From assembly GCA_033675265.1 (NCBI GenBank), contig JAUJYZ010000593.1:282004-346003 (forward strand): a stretch of 64,000 nucleotides of DNA. The letters are read 5' to 3'. Numbering within the stretch: the first letter of the stretch is position 1; the number at the start of each line of letters is the position of its first letter. The position numbers and the translations under genes are program-made. Below the pieces are notes generated by a model that saw nothing but the letters and a program-made list of their open reading frames with translations, made no database searches and was not told the origin of the DNA. Positions 23,597-34,466 of this stretch are shown here, one piece after another. This DNA comes from Actinostola sp. cb2023. Lineage: Eukaryota; Cnidaria; Anthozoa; Actiniaria; Actinostolidae.

Positions 23597-24165
23597 TGGC
23601 AACTTTTTCTGCCAGATTAGCCGCAACTGGCAATTTCTGCCAGTTACTTGACAATTGGCAATTTTTTCTGCCAGTTTCACCACAACTGGCAATTTCTTCT
23701 GCCAGTTTCACCACAACTGGCAATTTTTTCTGCCAGTTTCACCACAACTGGCATTTTTTTCTGCCAGTTTCACCACTACTAGCATTTTTTTCTAGTTTCA
23801 CCACAACTGGCATTTTTTTCTGCCAGTTTCACTGGCATTTTTTTCTGCCAGTTTCAGCACAACTGGCATTTTTTTCTGCCAGTTTCACCACAACTGGCAT
23901 TTTTTTCTGCCAGTTTCACCACAACTGGCATTTTTTTCTGCCAGTTTCACCACAACTGGCATTTTTTTCTGCCAGTTTCACCACAACTGGCATTTTTTTC
24001 TGCCAGTTTCACCACAACTGGCATTTTTTTTCTGCCAGTTTCACCACAACTGGCATTTTTTTCTGCCAGTTTCACAACTGGCAGTTTCACCACAACTGGC
24101 ATATTTTTCTGCCAGTTTCACCACAACTGGCAATTTTTTCTGCCAGTTTCGCCACCACTCGGACA
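23597..24165 (+). repeat. Left end array: ~18 x ~31-bp hairpin units
   Basis: The unit CTGCCAGTTTCACCACAACTGGCATTTTTTT contains GCCAGTT and AACTGGC, a 7-bp inverted pair around a CACCAC loop, so every unit can form its own small hairpin. T-run length and a few truncated units vary. A 255-aa ORF over it is only the translation of the repeat. Confidence 0.9.
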
Positions 24166-24732
24166 TTTTTGATAATCGACTGGCTCAGTTCCAGTGCGAT
24201 ATATAGACCTAGAAAGGTATTCGGACCAATGCAGGGCAATGGGTATAGTCAGAGTTTGTACGAGGGGGTTTGGATGTGGCGGTGGGGATTTGTAGATGGT
24301 TTGCTTTCAGTGTGATGTGGTAAGAGAACTTCATGTTTGATTCGGCTAGGGTGAATGCCAGAGTGAGAGGGAATAAAAGGGAGAGAGAATGGTAAAATGA
24401 AAGACTAGGATATGCAGTAAAAGGAAAATGAAAATGAAGAGTAGTGTACAATCAAATAATAAAGAACATGACATTATGTGGAAGGAAGGGAGATATAAAT
24501 AAAAAATAAATCAAATAAAAATAAAAAGCAAGAAAGGTTTTATTCAGAAGGAAGGATACTAAGTGGCCAGATGGATGTAGTAGTACAAAATAAATAAGTA
24601 CAAAATATGGAGGAGTGGAAGAATGCAAGGATAAGAGGATGTGAGATAGGGAGATAGGGTGGTGGGGATAGGAAGGGGGAGCGGATTTGTAGTTTTGTAA
24701 TTATGGTAAGTGGTGAACGAGTCCAGTCATCG

Positions 24733-24762
24733 CCCAGGGGGGGGGGGGGGGGGGGGTACTTA
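24733..24762. repeat. Poly-G run
   Basis: A run of about 25 G with few interruptions inside the foldback-like element. It is followed by repeated GACTTTTT(T)GGGGTT motifs to about 25030, on a T/G-rich strand with G-quadruplex potential. Confidence 0.85.
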
Positions 24763-25145
24763 TGGGTATCAGTGACGGGGAGGTACGAAGACCTTTTGGG
24801 GTTTGAAATTCGCGGCTTGGGACTTTTTTTAGGTTATCAATTTTTTGATGGACTTTTTTTTATATAAAGATTTTGTCAAGGACTTTTTGGGGGTTGATAA
24901 AAATGATGTCCTACCGTTCTCGATTTTATGCGGAGAAAAATTGGACTTTTTTGGGGTTACGATTTTGGGCCGTTGGACTTTTTTGGGGCCTTGCTTTTGC
25001 GTAATGCCCTTTTTTGGGGTTAAAACGTTTGGCCTCATTCGCACCTCCCCGTCACTGATACCACTGGTGCTGAGGGGGCAAAGGTTAAAGTGAATCGGAG
25101 AGCGATGTGTAACGACAAACGTGGTAGATGACAAGGTAGATGACA

Positions 25146-25440
25146 GCAGAAAAAATGCCAGTTGTGAGCTAAATTGGCAGAAAAAAATGCCAGTTGTCAT
25201 GAAACTGGCAGAAAACATTGCCAGTTGTGGTGAAACTGGCAGAAAAAATTGCCAGTTGTGGTGAAACTGGCAGAAAAAATTGCCAGTTGTGGTGAAACTG
25301 GCAGAAAAAAATGCCAGTTGTGGTGAAACTGGCAGAAAAAAATGCCAGTTGTGGTGAAACTGGCAGAAAAAATTGCCAGTTGTCAAGTAACTGGCAGAAA
25401 TTGCCAGTTGTGGCTAAACTGGCTGAAAAAGTTGCCAGAA
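25146..25440 (-). repeat. Right end array: ~9 units, inverted
   Basis: The same ~31-bp unit as at 23597-24165 in the opposite orientation, with about half as many copies. Unequal array lengths at the two ends indicate independent expansion or contraction after insertion. Confidence 0.9.
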
Positions 25441-25549
25441 AAATTACATTCTGAGGTTGGAAAAGAGTAGTGAATTTCGGTGGCACTTACTAGCCACCGT
25501 ACGTTTTGGATATTTCAAAAGTTACGACAATTTCAGTTGGTGCATGTTA

Positions 25550-26525
25550 GACGATTTACGAGAGAGACTTTCTGTAAATATGGAGAATTGTGTCGCCAGT
25601 TTCAAAAAATCGATTTCCCTCATAATATGTTTCTAGATTGCCCTAGGGTAGGGATGATTCGTAGTGTAGTTTGCTTACCATAAATAACTTTTCTTTTTGA
25701 GAAAAATCCAAAAGTTCATATATGCCGTCTCAGGCCAGAAATTGACCAAAATATACACTGGTCAACCGTGACTCGTAACTTGTCTCGTGGTCCATAAAAA
25801 CACAAACCTAGACCATTTTAAGTCCAGAATCCCTAAAAGGATGTGTTTCTTGCTTACCAGAGCTTAATAGTTTGTTCTTATCTTAATCACGGAAGAGGAA
25901 TATTGTTCGCGAAAAGGGCATAATTTTTTTAATTGACAAAACTCTGATTTAGGACCAAATTTCAAAAAAAATTTTTACCATGTGTTATAGCTCCAATTTT
26001 TTTCTAATGTCGTATGTAGTTTCTCTAAATGTTTTTTTTAAAACATACTTGAAAACTGACTTGGGTTATTGTATCCGCGCTCCAAAACAAGCCTTTGAAT
26101 ATGACCAATTTTCATGAAACTTTGTGGTTGCTATGGCAACAACAAGCCCGTAACGAGTCAATAAAATGCTATTTTATGATTAATCGTATATTCAAATAAT
26201 AAATACAAGTTAGAAGAAGGTTTTAGTAAGTAATATAATATTTATAGCTATCTAAAATGCACTTTTAATCAATTTTGGAATACATTTCTTAATATCTACT
26301 GAATAAATCAGCGGCTAATGATTTCCAGTCCTGATATCACACAAACGTGACAAGTGGAGGCAATTCAACACACTCTGAATCCTCTAATTTCACTCTTTAT
26401 AGGCACTACTTCGCTAGCAATAAAATTGTTAACATTATTCTTTTTGGAAATCGTAATACTGTCCATATTTTTGTGTGTGGGATGACTATACAATCACACA
26501 TTGCGTGATGCGCCGTTTGCGAATA
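25550..26525 (+). repeat. Inverted duplication inside the left arm, copy A
   Basis: This pairs with 29555-30510 in reverse complement (for example GTTGCTATGGCAACAACAAG at 26127 with CTTGTTGTTGCCATAGCAAC at 29922, and TCTAGATTGCCCTAGGGTAG with its complement near 30415). The partner lies directly beside left exon 1, so copy A is a displaced inverted duplicate of intron-1 sequence. No equivalent is in the right arm. Confidence 0.85.
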
Positions 26526-26678
26526 TCGTTGATTGAGGTGTTGTGTAGGATAGAGATAACATTGTTTTGAAATTTAAATACTTTATTATATTATTTCTCA
26601 TCTCTCCAAAATAAGCGTTGGAATCAAACAAAATTCACAGCATTACAATTAGATGGAATGGTAGACTGGGAAATGAGG

Positions 26679-26700
26679 GGGGGGGGGGGGGGGGGGGGGG
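26679..26700. repeat. Poly-G run
   Basis: About 22 consecutive G in the spacer of the inner inverted duplication. It may be mis-sized in any assembly. Confidence 0.9.
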
Positions 26701-26944
26701 CTGTGGTCGGGTAAGGTACCACACCCTGTCATTTCGCACATTTGATCTAATTGCTTCGTTTTTAGTTGCTTCTCAAAAGCCACTTACGAATATTACGTAT
26801 GTTATTAAACTAAAAACCTTTACCATCCGACAATTCAAGCAAATATAGTAGGAACGTCATGATCAGTCCGAAGAAATTTTAAATTATTATTTGAGGGCCA
26901 TGAGTTCATCAGTGAAAACTGTTAAATGTACCCTCGTGAAATAA

Positions 26945-26946
26945 AG

Positions 26947-26981
<35 letters not shown>

Positions 26982-27125
26982 CTTAAATAAAGATGAAATG
27001 GGCTGTTAAACTACGATATTTCGACTTTATTACAAGGTCATCATCAGGTGAAATGGAATGTTTGAATGTCGACTATATATAGGAATTCAAGATTAAACTA
27101 CAACAGGTTATCTCACGGGTATGTC
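26945..27125. mobile_element. Penelope-like 3' terminus remnant plus (ATT)n
   Basis: A TTATTA microsatellite is followed by a segment with ACGATATTTCGACTTTATTA and AAGGTCATCATCAGGTG. The TTATTA tract next to a 'TTTCG...TCATCAGG' segment resembles the ends of the Penelope-like copies at 54.3 and 60.2 kb (GAAACGTCTG ... CTTCATCAG). No coding part is attached. The assignment rests on this resemblance only. Confidence 0.4.
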
Positions 27126-27589
27126 TATTTTACATTATATCATTTATAACTTTCTACTATGGTGGCACCCCGGGAGCCAGCAACATGGTCATTCAGCATG
27201 ATTCTCAATACTATGCATGAGTCACGAGTATCGGACCGTTGTGTATTTCATTAAAATACGGTATATCATCACATTATCGACTACGATATCTTTGGGAGAA
27301 GGGGGAGGGGGAGGAGCTAGGGGCTCAAAACTATGTTGAGAATAGGTCAAATCAGAAAATAATTTGAACAACGCGTTACAATGGCTCTGGTCACGGCTCA
27401 ATCATATCGGCAATGAACTGGGTTATTTTGCTGTAAGGGGCCTACCATGCATTTAACTTTTGAGTGGAGGGTTAAAAAATCCTCAAATCATGCTGTTTTT
27501 GGACGAAAGAAAACCTACACCAACACTAACAAGAAAAATTATTACCACCATCTTCAGTGAAAAACAATGCTGCAAGTTTATCCCCTTCC

Positions 27590-27690
27590 TAATAGTGGGG
27601 GGAGGGGGTCTTTTTTTCTTGGTGGGGGGGAGGGGGTCTTTTTTCTTGGTGGGGGAAGGGGGGTCTAGTGGGGGGGGGGGGGATCGTAGG
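27590..27690. repeat. G-rich tract with GGGGGAGGGGGTC repeats
   Basis: Several GTGGGGGGA(G)GGGGGTCTTTTTT units are followed by a run of G. Quadruplex potential is high. The short ORF over it (27460-27711) has no family resemblance. Confidence 0.75.
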
Positions 27691-27710
27691 ATTTTGGGGC
27701 GATTCGCTTG

Positions 27711-28268
27711 ATTTCGGAAGTATGAAAAGGGAAGATCACTTGTTTTCTCCTTATAAAAAGTTTCACTTGATATTTACTACTTGAAAGACCACCGGCCGAA
27801 TTGACAACAATTAGAAAACACACATCATTATGTACATATGATTTACACGTATGCAGCCCCTCAGCACATTCCTTACAATTCGGCCACAAGATCAATTTAA
27901 TTTTCTGTCAGTTTAAACTTCTTGGAAACTACTCTCACAAGGCAGGACATGCTATTTCAGAGACCCTATACCTCAAAACGTTTCGGGGGACCATGCATGC
28001 CTCCGCACCCCCTAGGAGCCAGGACCTTCGCCGCTCGTCCATATTGTGCCCTCACAATACTTTTCTCCTTGCTTGGTATGTATTAATTGTTGTGGAAAAA
28101 ATAAATCCTTTATCGACTCAAATTAAAGTATTTTGGTATCATTAGAACTGACATTCCCAAATTTCACTACACCGTGTACCAGACCAGGAAGTCAGGAGGC
28201 AAAGATGCACCATCACATTGTTTTCACGTTCATGCAGTTCTAACAAAATATTGAATGTTTAATGGTGC
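27711..28268. other. Spacer, nothing recognised
   Basis: An ORF at 27801-28145 (114 aa) shows no domain or motif I recognise. It is probably chance. Confidence 0.4.
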
Positions 28269-28275
28269 TTTATAT

Positions 28276-28762
28276 CCCGGTGTACGCAATCGATGAAAAT
28301 CGATATCAATCGATATCAATTAATCGATTGATATCGGAAATCGATGGCCAATCGATGAAGCAAAAATCTGTGACCTTTGATCGATTGTTATCGATTGCCT
28401 TATGATTGATCGATTGTTATCGATTGCCTTATGATTGATCGAAAGACAACATTGATAACCCTTCACGATGCATCGATCGCACTTTTAGACTGACTTCGTG
28501 ACTTTCCCAGCGGCTTTCCATAGACGACATTTTAGCGGCAACGTACAGAGGTCGATTGGACTACGTCACGAAATCATGTACTGAATCTGATAACAATCGA
28601 TCGATGATCGATTTTCATCGATTGTCATTTTTCTTGTGTGACTATCGATTGGTGATCGATTGCCCAAAACCAATCGATATCAATCGATTAATTGTCATCG
28701 ATTGATATCGATTGTTCGATTGGTTTTCCGATCATCGATTTTCATCGATTGCGTACACCGGG
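28276..28762. mobile_element. ATCGAT-rich MITE, 487 bp, TTTATAT target duplication
   Basis: CCCGGTGTACGCAATCGATG at the left is mirrored by CATCGATTGCGTACACCGGG at the right. TTTATAT lies at 28269-28275 and again at 28763-28769. The body is saturated with (T)ATCGAT(T) palindromes, especially in the outer 150 bp. It is non-coding. A 7-bp target duplication plus short TIR does not fix the superfamily. Confidence 0.85.
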
Positions 28763-28782
28763 TTTATATAAATAAACAAATA

Positions 28783-29199
28783 CAGTTGAACCTCCCGTAG
28801 ACGACCACCCTCTGTGCAAGCCAAGTGGTCGCCTACGGAAGGTGGTCTCTCATGGGAGGTACTCCACGGGAAGCCCAAATCTAAGTCATATAATGTTTAA
28901 TCTCACATATACTTTTAATGGGGACACAAGAACATCGATACCTTGGTTAAGGTCTAAGCTGTCCCGACTTGGATACAGTTTAAAATGATTTTTTGCGTGA
29001 TCTCCGAGATAAAATTACAGAGAAATTTCCAGTTCGTACTCTCAAAAAGTGGTTGCGGTCTCCTACGAGAGGTGGACTCCTACGAGAGGTTACAAATATA
29101 GAGATGTGATCGAGAGACAAAACGGTGCTTTGAGAAGCGGTCGCTCATGAGAGGTGGTCTCCTACGGGAGGTGCAGGTCTCTCATGGAGGTTCAACTGT
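28783..29199. mobile_element. Tc1/mariner- or pogo-type MITE, CAGTTGAACCTCC ends
   Basis: CAGTTGAACCTCC at 28783 and GGAGGTTCAACTG ending at 29199 are flanked by TA on both sides. The interior repeats GTGGTCTCCTACGGGAGGT-type motifs in both orientations. TA duplication and a CAGTTGAACCTC terminus are characteristic of pogo-like MITEs. No ORF. Confidence 0.8.
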
Positions 29200-29554
29200 A
29201 TTATAAAACTTCTCAGTACAAAGGCTCTTGAATATAATGCTCATAAAATTAGCTAGAGGAGTATAACGTTTAATGAAAAAAAAAAATATGCAGAAGGTAA
29301 CACGATCGATCCCCCACTCAAAAGTTAAGGTGCACAATAAGAGCTGGTCCCAACAGTGTTAGGTGCCTGATTTTCAGATGGTCCGTGGTCCTCCCAATCA
29401 ATATATGAGTTCTGAGATGAAAAAGAGATCCACCAAATTGGTTTGATGTCATTCCATGGTAATTTTGAACTATTCGATCCAAAGAAAATGTCATGCATGG
29501 TCGTGTCACACGGTACAGTGGCATATTTTTATCATTACTAATTAGTGTTCATTT

Positions 29555-30510
29555 TCGCAACTGAGCCTGCCGGATTGTACAATGATCCCACAAAGAAAAT
29601 ATTCATTCTCGATATTACGATTTCCAAAAAGAATAATGTTAACAATTTTATTGCTAACGAAGTAGTGCCTATAAAGAGTGAAATTAGAGGATTCAGAGTG
29701 TGTTGAAGTGCCTCCGCTTGTCAAGTTTGTGTGATATCAGGACTGGAATAATTAGCCGCTGATTTATTCAGTAGAGTTAAGAAATGTATTCCAAAATTGA
29801 TTAAAAGTGCATTTTAGATAGCTATAAATATTGTCTTACTTACTAAAACCTTCTTCTAACTTGTATTTATTATTTGAATATACGATTAATCATAAAATAG
29901 CATTTTATTGACTCGTTACGGGCTTGTTGTTGCCATAGCAACCACAAAGTTTCATGAAAATTGGTCATATTCAAAGGCTTGATTTGGAGCGCGGATAAAA
30001 TAACCCAAGTCAGTTTTCAAGTATGTTTTAAAACAACATTTAAAGAAACCACATACGACGTTAGAAAAAAATTGGAGCTATGGCACATGGTAAAAAAAAT
30101 ATTTGAAATTTGGTCCTAAATCAATTTAAAAAATATGCCCTTTTCGCGGACAATATTCCTCTTCCGTGATTAAGATAAGAACAAACTATTAAGCTCTGGT
30201 AAGCAAGATACACATCCTTTTAGGGATTCTGGACTTAAAATGGTCTAGGTTTGTGTTTTTATGGACCACGAGACAAGTTACGAGTCACGGTTGACCAGTG
30301 TATATTTTGGTCAATTTCTGGCCTGAGACGGCATATATGAACTTTTGGATTTTTCTCAAAAAGAAAAGTTATTTATGGTAAACAAATTACACTACGAATC
30401 ATCCCTACCCTAGGGCAATCTAGAAACATATTATGAGGGAAATCGATTTTTTGAAACTGGCCGAATATTTACGATTTTGCTTCATATTAAGAGAACTTCT
30501 CTCTTAAATG
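29555..30510 (-). repeat. Inverted duplication inside the left arm, copy B
   Basis: The partner of 25550-26525. It ends within about 40 bp of the donor of left protease exon 1. The ~3-kb spacer (26.5-29.55 kb) carries G-runs, a Penelope-type 3' end and two MITEs. Confidence 0.85.
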
Positions 30511-30546
30511 GTTATCAATAGACCAAAGTAATATATATAGGCTTAC

Positions 30547-30607
30547 CTTGATTCGTCGATGAAACCAGAGACAGAACGCAAAGCAAAATTATGATGCCTT
30601 TCCTCAT
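30547..30607 (-). CDS. Serine protease (left copy) exon 1: signal peptide
   Basis: The 61-bp coding part starts at ATG 30607 and ends before a GTAAGC donor, phase 1. It encodes a 20-residue signal peptide with core GIIILLCVLSLV, ending SSTNQ. Joined to the exon-2 start this would give Q-A-... then the propeptide and the R|VV activation site. It is almost identical to the right copy apart from the second and third residues (MRK against MTR). About 700 bp separate the two ATGs, head to head. Confidence 0.85.
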
Positions 30608-31301
30608 TTTTCGAGCAGTCTTTCGTCCTAATGAAAGTTACAGTTTGACTTGTTTCACACAGAACCAGGGAATCTTTCCAGGTGAGACTTCTAGCTTAAA
30701 CAGCTTGGTTTCTAATATATGTACGGTGGCCGAGAGCGGACATAAAAAAGTCAAAGTGAAAAGTGCGAAAAGTCCAAAAGTCAAAGTGAGTTTGTCTTCT
30801 CGACTAAACTACTTTGCCCTCACTGCATTTCGCTCTTGTAAGGTTTGCTCTCGGCCACGTACATGTACGAAGGTCACTTTGCCACGAGCCATTTTGCCTT
30901 GAGACATTTTGCCTTGAGACATTTTGCCTTGGGCCAATTTGCCTTGAGACATTTTGCCTTGGGCCATTTTGCCTTGAGACGTTTTGCCACTTTGCCACAA
31001 GTAAGTTTTACTTAAAGCGACAGATTTGTCAAAGTCTTTAATAGCGAGGAACAAGAGAATGAAAAAATAAAAAAAAGAAGACGTTATACGACGTGAAAAT
31101 ATTCAAATAATTTCTTGAAAGTGAAGCTGAGAACAGGAATATTGAAAATATTCCCCAAGCTAGCTACAAGCTCTAGCTCGGCCACCGTACATACTAGAAA
31201 CCAAGCTGTTTAAGCTACAAGTCTCACATGGAAAGATTCCCTGGTTCTGTGTGAAACAAGTCAAACTGTAACTTTCTTTAGGACGAAAGGCTGCTCGAAA
31301 A
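30608..31301. promoter_or_regulatory. Shared bidirectional 5' region at the palindrome centre
   Basis: Two divergent protease start codons face away from this ~694-bp region. The outer ~130 bp on each side are mirror images, with GTTTCACACAGAACCAGGGA / TCCCTGGTTCTGTGTGAAAC on the two sides and TACGGTGGCCGAG / CTCGGCCACCGTAC at the inner edges. Unique, non-mirrored sequence occupies 30736-31177. No canonical TATA box is obvious close to either start. That this is the promoter is inference from position. Confidence 0.5.
30885..31002 (+). repeat. Tandem ~15-bp repeat at the palindrome axis
   Basis: Units of the form TTTTGCCTTGAGACA and TTTTGCCTTGGGCCA occur about eight times in the unique spacer between the mirrored protease promoters. 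ORFs over it in both strands are just the translated repeat. Confidence 0.85.
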
Positions 31302-31362
31302 ATGACGAGAGGCATCATAATTTTGCTTTGCGTTCTGTCTCTGGTTTCATCGACGAATCAAG
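31302..31362 (+). CDS. Serine protease (right copy) exon 1: signal peptide
   Basis: ATG at 31302; donor GGTAAG immediately after 31362; phase 1. It encodes 20 residues with a hydrophobic core GIIILLCVLSLV ending SSTNQ, a textbook secretory signal. Exon 2 lies 8.7 kb downstream beyond a Ngaro-type element. The first codon of exon 2 is completed as GCA by the last base here and the CA at 40076. Confidence 0.87.
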
Positions 31363-31626
31363 GTAAGCCTGTATATATTACTATGGTATTTTGATAACCA
31401 TTTAAATCTTGAACTGATTTCCTAAAATGAAAAAAAAAAACGGTTGTAGAAGTGGCGTAAAGCACGACAACAAAATGTTCTAATCTATATTATTATTCAA
31501 ACTTCATACACTGTACTAAATTGTGGCTTCTGATTGGCTAAAATCGATCACGTGATCATGTGTTATCTGATGACAACGGCACTATAGTGCCGTCTATCAC
31601 AGTTTTACGCACGGTGCAGCGGTGTC

Positions 31627-31881
31627 ATGGCGGCTGTTGATCCTGACAAAGACAGGTTTAACCAACTAGCTAAAGAAGAAATAGACGAAATAATAGCAGG
31701 TGCTCAGCCTAAAACGACTGTTCGTCAAACTCGTTGTGGAGTTTCAGTGATGAAAGGTAAAAAAGGAACCTACTTATTATTCAAAACAAGAACTTTTTGC
31801 CGTCGGTTCAGTTCTTGTTCGTTGAGTGAAAAAGCTCAAACCTTAAAAATGATGAATGAAACTTGCCTTGTTATGACTTAA
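31627..31881 (+). CDS. Possible first exon of a ZMYM/QRICH1-type (DUF3504-related) protein
   Basis: The ORF starts MAAVDPDKDRFNQLAKEEID and has IIAGAQPKTTVRQTR and CGVSVMKG. The 'LxxEEIDxII ... NT.R.T..GVSV' pattern resembles the N-terminus of the large invertebrate KCTD/ZMYM-like family related to Crypton recombinases. A splice donor (ATGAAAG|GTAAAA) lies inside the ORF at about 31755, which fits a first exon ending VSVMK. The remaining codons would then be intron. Upstream there are a CCAAT-type GATTGGCT and a CGGCACTATAGTGCCG palindrome that could be promoter elements. Recognition is from motif memory only. Confidence 0.4.
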   Translation: MAAVDPDKDRFNQLAKEEIDEIIAGAQPKTTVRQTRCGVSVMKGKKGTYLLFKTRTFCRRFSSCSLSEKAQTLKMMNETCLVMT

Positions 31882-32068
31882 AAACAAAAAAATAAATGCT
31901 TTATTCGTGTTTTCTTTGTAGAATAGTTGCAATTGGAATGGTTGTAGAGGAGATATCCAGCGGAAGCGTCGGAAGATCTAGCTAAATATATATTTGCTTT
32001 ATTTACCGTGATTAAAATTATATTTTGAACATTTCACAACTGCAGTGTATTCAGTTTGAATAATAAAT

Positions 32069-32252
32069 GGGTTAGAGACTTCTAGTTCGTGCTTTACCGG
32101 CAAATAGACGCACTTGCTGGCTGTAGAATGAACTCGAACTTCTTCATACTGCACCCGGCTACGCCTCGCGCAGTATTTGAATTATCGTTCATTCTACAGT
32201 CAGCGCGTGCGTCTATTTGCCGGTAAAGCACTCACATCAGTCTCTAACCCTT
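32069..32252. repeat. Long hairpin, ~80-bp arms, GGCTACGCCTCG loop
   Basis: GGGTTAGAGACT, TGCTTTACCGGCAAATAGAC and GTAGAATGAAC on the left are mirrored on the right, ending AGTCTCTAACCC. The loop ACCCGGCTACGCCTCGCG is GC-rich. It lies just after the 31627 ORF and its AATAAA-like AATAAATGGG. It may be an independent foldback MITE. Confidence 0.85.
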
Positions 32253-33104
32253 AATTAAACAGATGTTACTTTGTACTGAATAATGAGTTATTCTCGAGGT
32301 AATAGTACGCTTGGGGTATCCAAAATAGCTGAAGAATCTGTACAAGGACTGAATGAACTTGACACGTTTGCACAAGTTTTTAGATCGATTCGTTGATTAG
32401 AAGAACTCCAAAAGCGGAAAAAACATCTTCATTGCAATTTAGTACTAAAATAATTTTAATCGTGCAAACATGCACAACGAATGTCGGTTGACCACACACA
32501 ATCAAACTGCCTCGCGAAGATTTGTGACTCCACTTCAATGAACTCAGCATTGGGCACCAAAGTGAAGCTGGTTTCAGATTTTTGCTGTCAGGTTTTTGAC
32601 TCAGATTATTGGTTCTGGTGACAGGATTTTTCCGGGGGGCTCGACGGCAATCAGCCTTCAATTCGCTCTATATATCTATTGATAAACGTATCGAAATACA
32701 ATCACATGTAACAGCACCTTAGAGACTGGGCTTTAGCCGCTTCTGAATACATTCTTAGTGTTAGACTTTCACTTAAAAGGAAATAAATAGCGGTGTCAGA
32801 TTTGTAGCCATTTTATCTTACGGCTCAAAGAATATGAGCAATTATTATGTAGTCAAGTAAATCCGCGCACTCTGATTGGTCGAGAACTGTGCTTTATAGA
32901 GAACGGAGCACGGTTTGATGACGCTATTTTTCAAAAAGACCAAAATTCTGAAGAAAACAAATCCAGCGCGCGCTCGATGGCGTAACTGGCGTCATTAGCG
33001 CGTGCACTTCACTCGCTAAACATTCATTCAAAACCACAACAGAATCTTCAATCCTCATTGCCATTTCTTGCTAAAAGTTCATGGTTTCTATATAATAAAG
33101 CAAA
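32253..33104. other. Intron 1 sequence, no gene seen
   Basis: Nothing with a recognisable family is coded here. The ORF at 32380-32661 on the minus strand shows no motif. A CTCTGATTGGTCGAG segment near 32868, also seen next to other hairpins in this window, marks the start of another hairpin unit. Confidence 0.4.
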
Positions 33105-33262
33105 GAGAACAGCTTCAACCGTGCTCCGTTCAGTAATAAAGCACTTAGGAAGTGCCGAGAGCACTCAAGAAGTAGGGAGAAACACCCTACTTCTTTCTTG
33201 CTCTCGTCACTTCCTGCGTGCTTTATATATATGTTACTGAACGGAGCACAGTTGAAGCTGTT
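33105..33262. repeat. Long hairpin, ~70-bp arms
   Basis: GAACAGCTTCAACCGTGCTC, CGTTCAGTAATAAAGCAC and AAGAAGTAGGG are mirrored after a seven-base AGAAACA loop. Small indels exist in the right arm (TATATATATG). The GTGCTTTATAGAGAACGGAGC near 32890 echoes part of the arm, so a larger repeat may be involved. Confidence 0.85.
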
Positions 33263-34157
33263 CTATTTGTTAAATTGAATACAAAATTGCCTTCAAGAAC
33301 AACAAACTGAATGTACATTTAACGAAATGGGTTAATGGGTCCTTTAAGCTAAATCATCAAATTAAAATTAAGCACTTTTTTTTGTTAAGCAGTTTTTTGA
33401 TCTATTCCGAGCATTGGAAGCTACACACGAATCCCTAATCTATTGCGCCATGTTCTATGTGTGTGTTTTATTACTTAACTATCTATATGAACATATATTG
33501 TTGTAGAATAATTATATATATATTTTGTGTAATTGTGTAATTGTTATGATAGTACTAATAACAAAAAAAAACAATTAAAAAAAAAAGGTTTTAGAATCAG
33601 ATTTTTGCAGTCCGAGTCACGTTATTGCAAGGTTCACGTTACAGCGTGCGATTTTGAGATTCTGCTCAAATTTTGAAAGATTTTCACTGCAAAGTCCATG
33701 CAACTTGAAGTATCTCGACTGTACTACATAACAAACAATATGGGTTCTCTAATTTGAAGGAAAATGCTGATGGTCTGGTTTACATTAAAAAATACATACA
33801 TACATGCATACATACATGGTTTATTTGTTTCTGCAGGGTTTTTTACATAACGCAAGACTTAAGTCCTGATGTGGACCTGCCTAACTACCTATCTAAAGTG
33901 TAAAATGGTGCCCGCTTACACAACAGGTTTGACTGAATATTATAGCAAAGGACAATTCCTATGGTAATGAGATGATGCCTAGAAGAAAGTTTTGATTTCT
34001 TGGTAATCAAATAGTGCATCATTTTAGGCTTTTGAAAGAGTTGGTTGCCAATGTCAAGCAATTCATATCTGATCAACTAAAGGTAGAGGTACGTGCGCAA
34101 TATTGCTGGCAACATTGTTGCAACGTGTTGTAGTTGTTGTGATCCATCCTATTGAAT

Positions 34158-34232
34158 ACCCTGGTCCTAGAGGCACTGACCTAAACTCTCCCTTACACGT
34201 GTAGGTCAGTGCCTCTGGGACCAGGGTACCTT
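34158..34232. repeat. Short hairpin, intact in right arm, halved in left arm
   Basis: CCCTGGTCCTAGAGGCACTG then ACCTAAACTC ... and CAGTGCCTCTGGGACCAGGG form a hairpin of ~25 bp stem. In the left arm the matching sequence starts inside this hairpin, right at the minisatellite boundary (21568). Confidence 0.75.
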
Positions 34233-34466
34233 TTGAAGTACATTACGATTCTATAGTTCTGCAATATTGCGCACAATATATCAGTTGTTCATGCGGCAAT
34301 GTTGCACGCAATATTGTACCGTGTATCTTTACCTTATTGAAACTTTATTAATCAGCTGAACTTAGACTGAATCATAGCGAATCATAATTACAAATGATTA
34401 GTAATATAATGGTAAATTATACATATAAGTGAACAAGAAGCAAATACCCCACGCGAAAATACACAT

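Larger units (their letters stand above)
23534..25500. mobile_element. Foldback-like element, 1.97 kb, with tandem-repeat inverted ends
   Basis: ACGGTGGCTAGTAAGTGCCA at 23534 is mirrored by TGGCACTTACTAGCCACCGT ending at 25500. ACGTTTTT and ACGTTTTG flank the two ends (7 of 8 match). About 60 bp of unique TIR is followed on each side by arrays of a ~31-bp repeat in opposite orientation. Foldback and Galileo-type elements are known for long ends built from tandem repeats, so this looks like a member of that structural class. The centre (24.2-25.1 kb) holds a G-run and T-rich stretches with TTTTTTGG motifs and no transposase. It is absent from the right arm. Confidence 0.75.

Noticed and set aside
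23548..24315. 255-residue ORF rich in FFCQFHHNW repeats, and its partner at 24829-25386
   Set aside because: Both are translations of the 31-bp hairpin repeats in opposite orientation.
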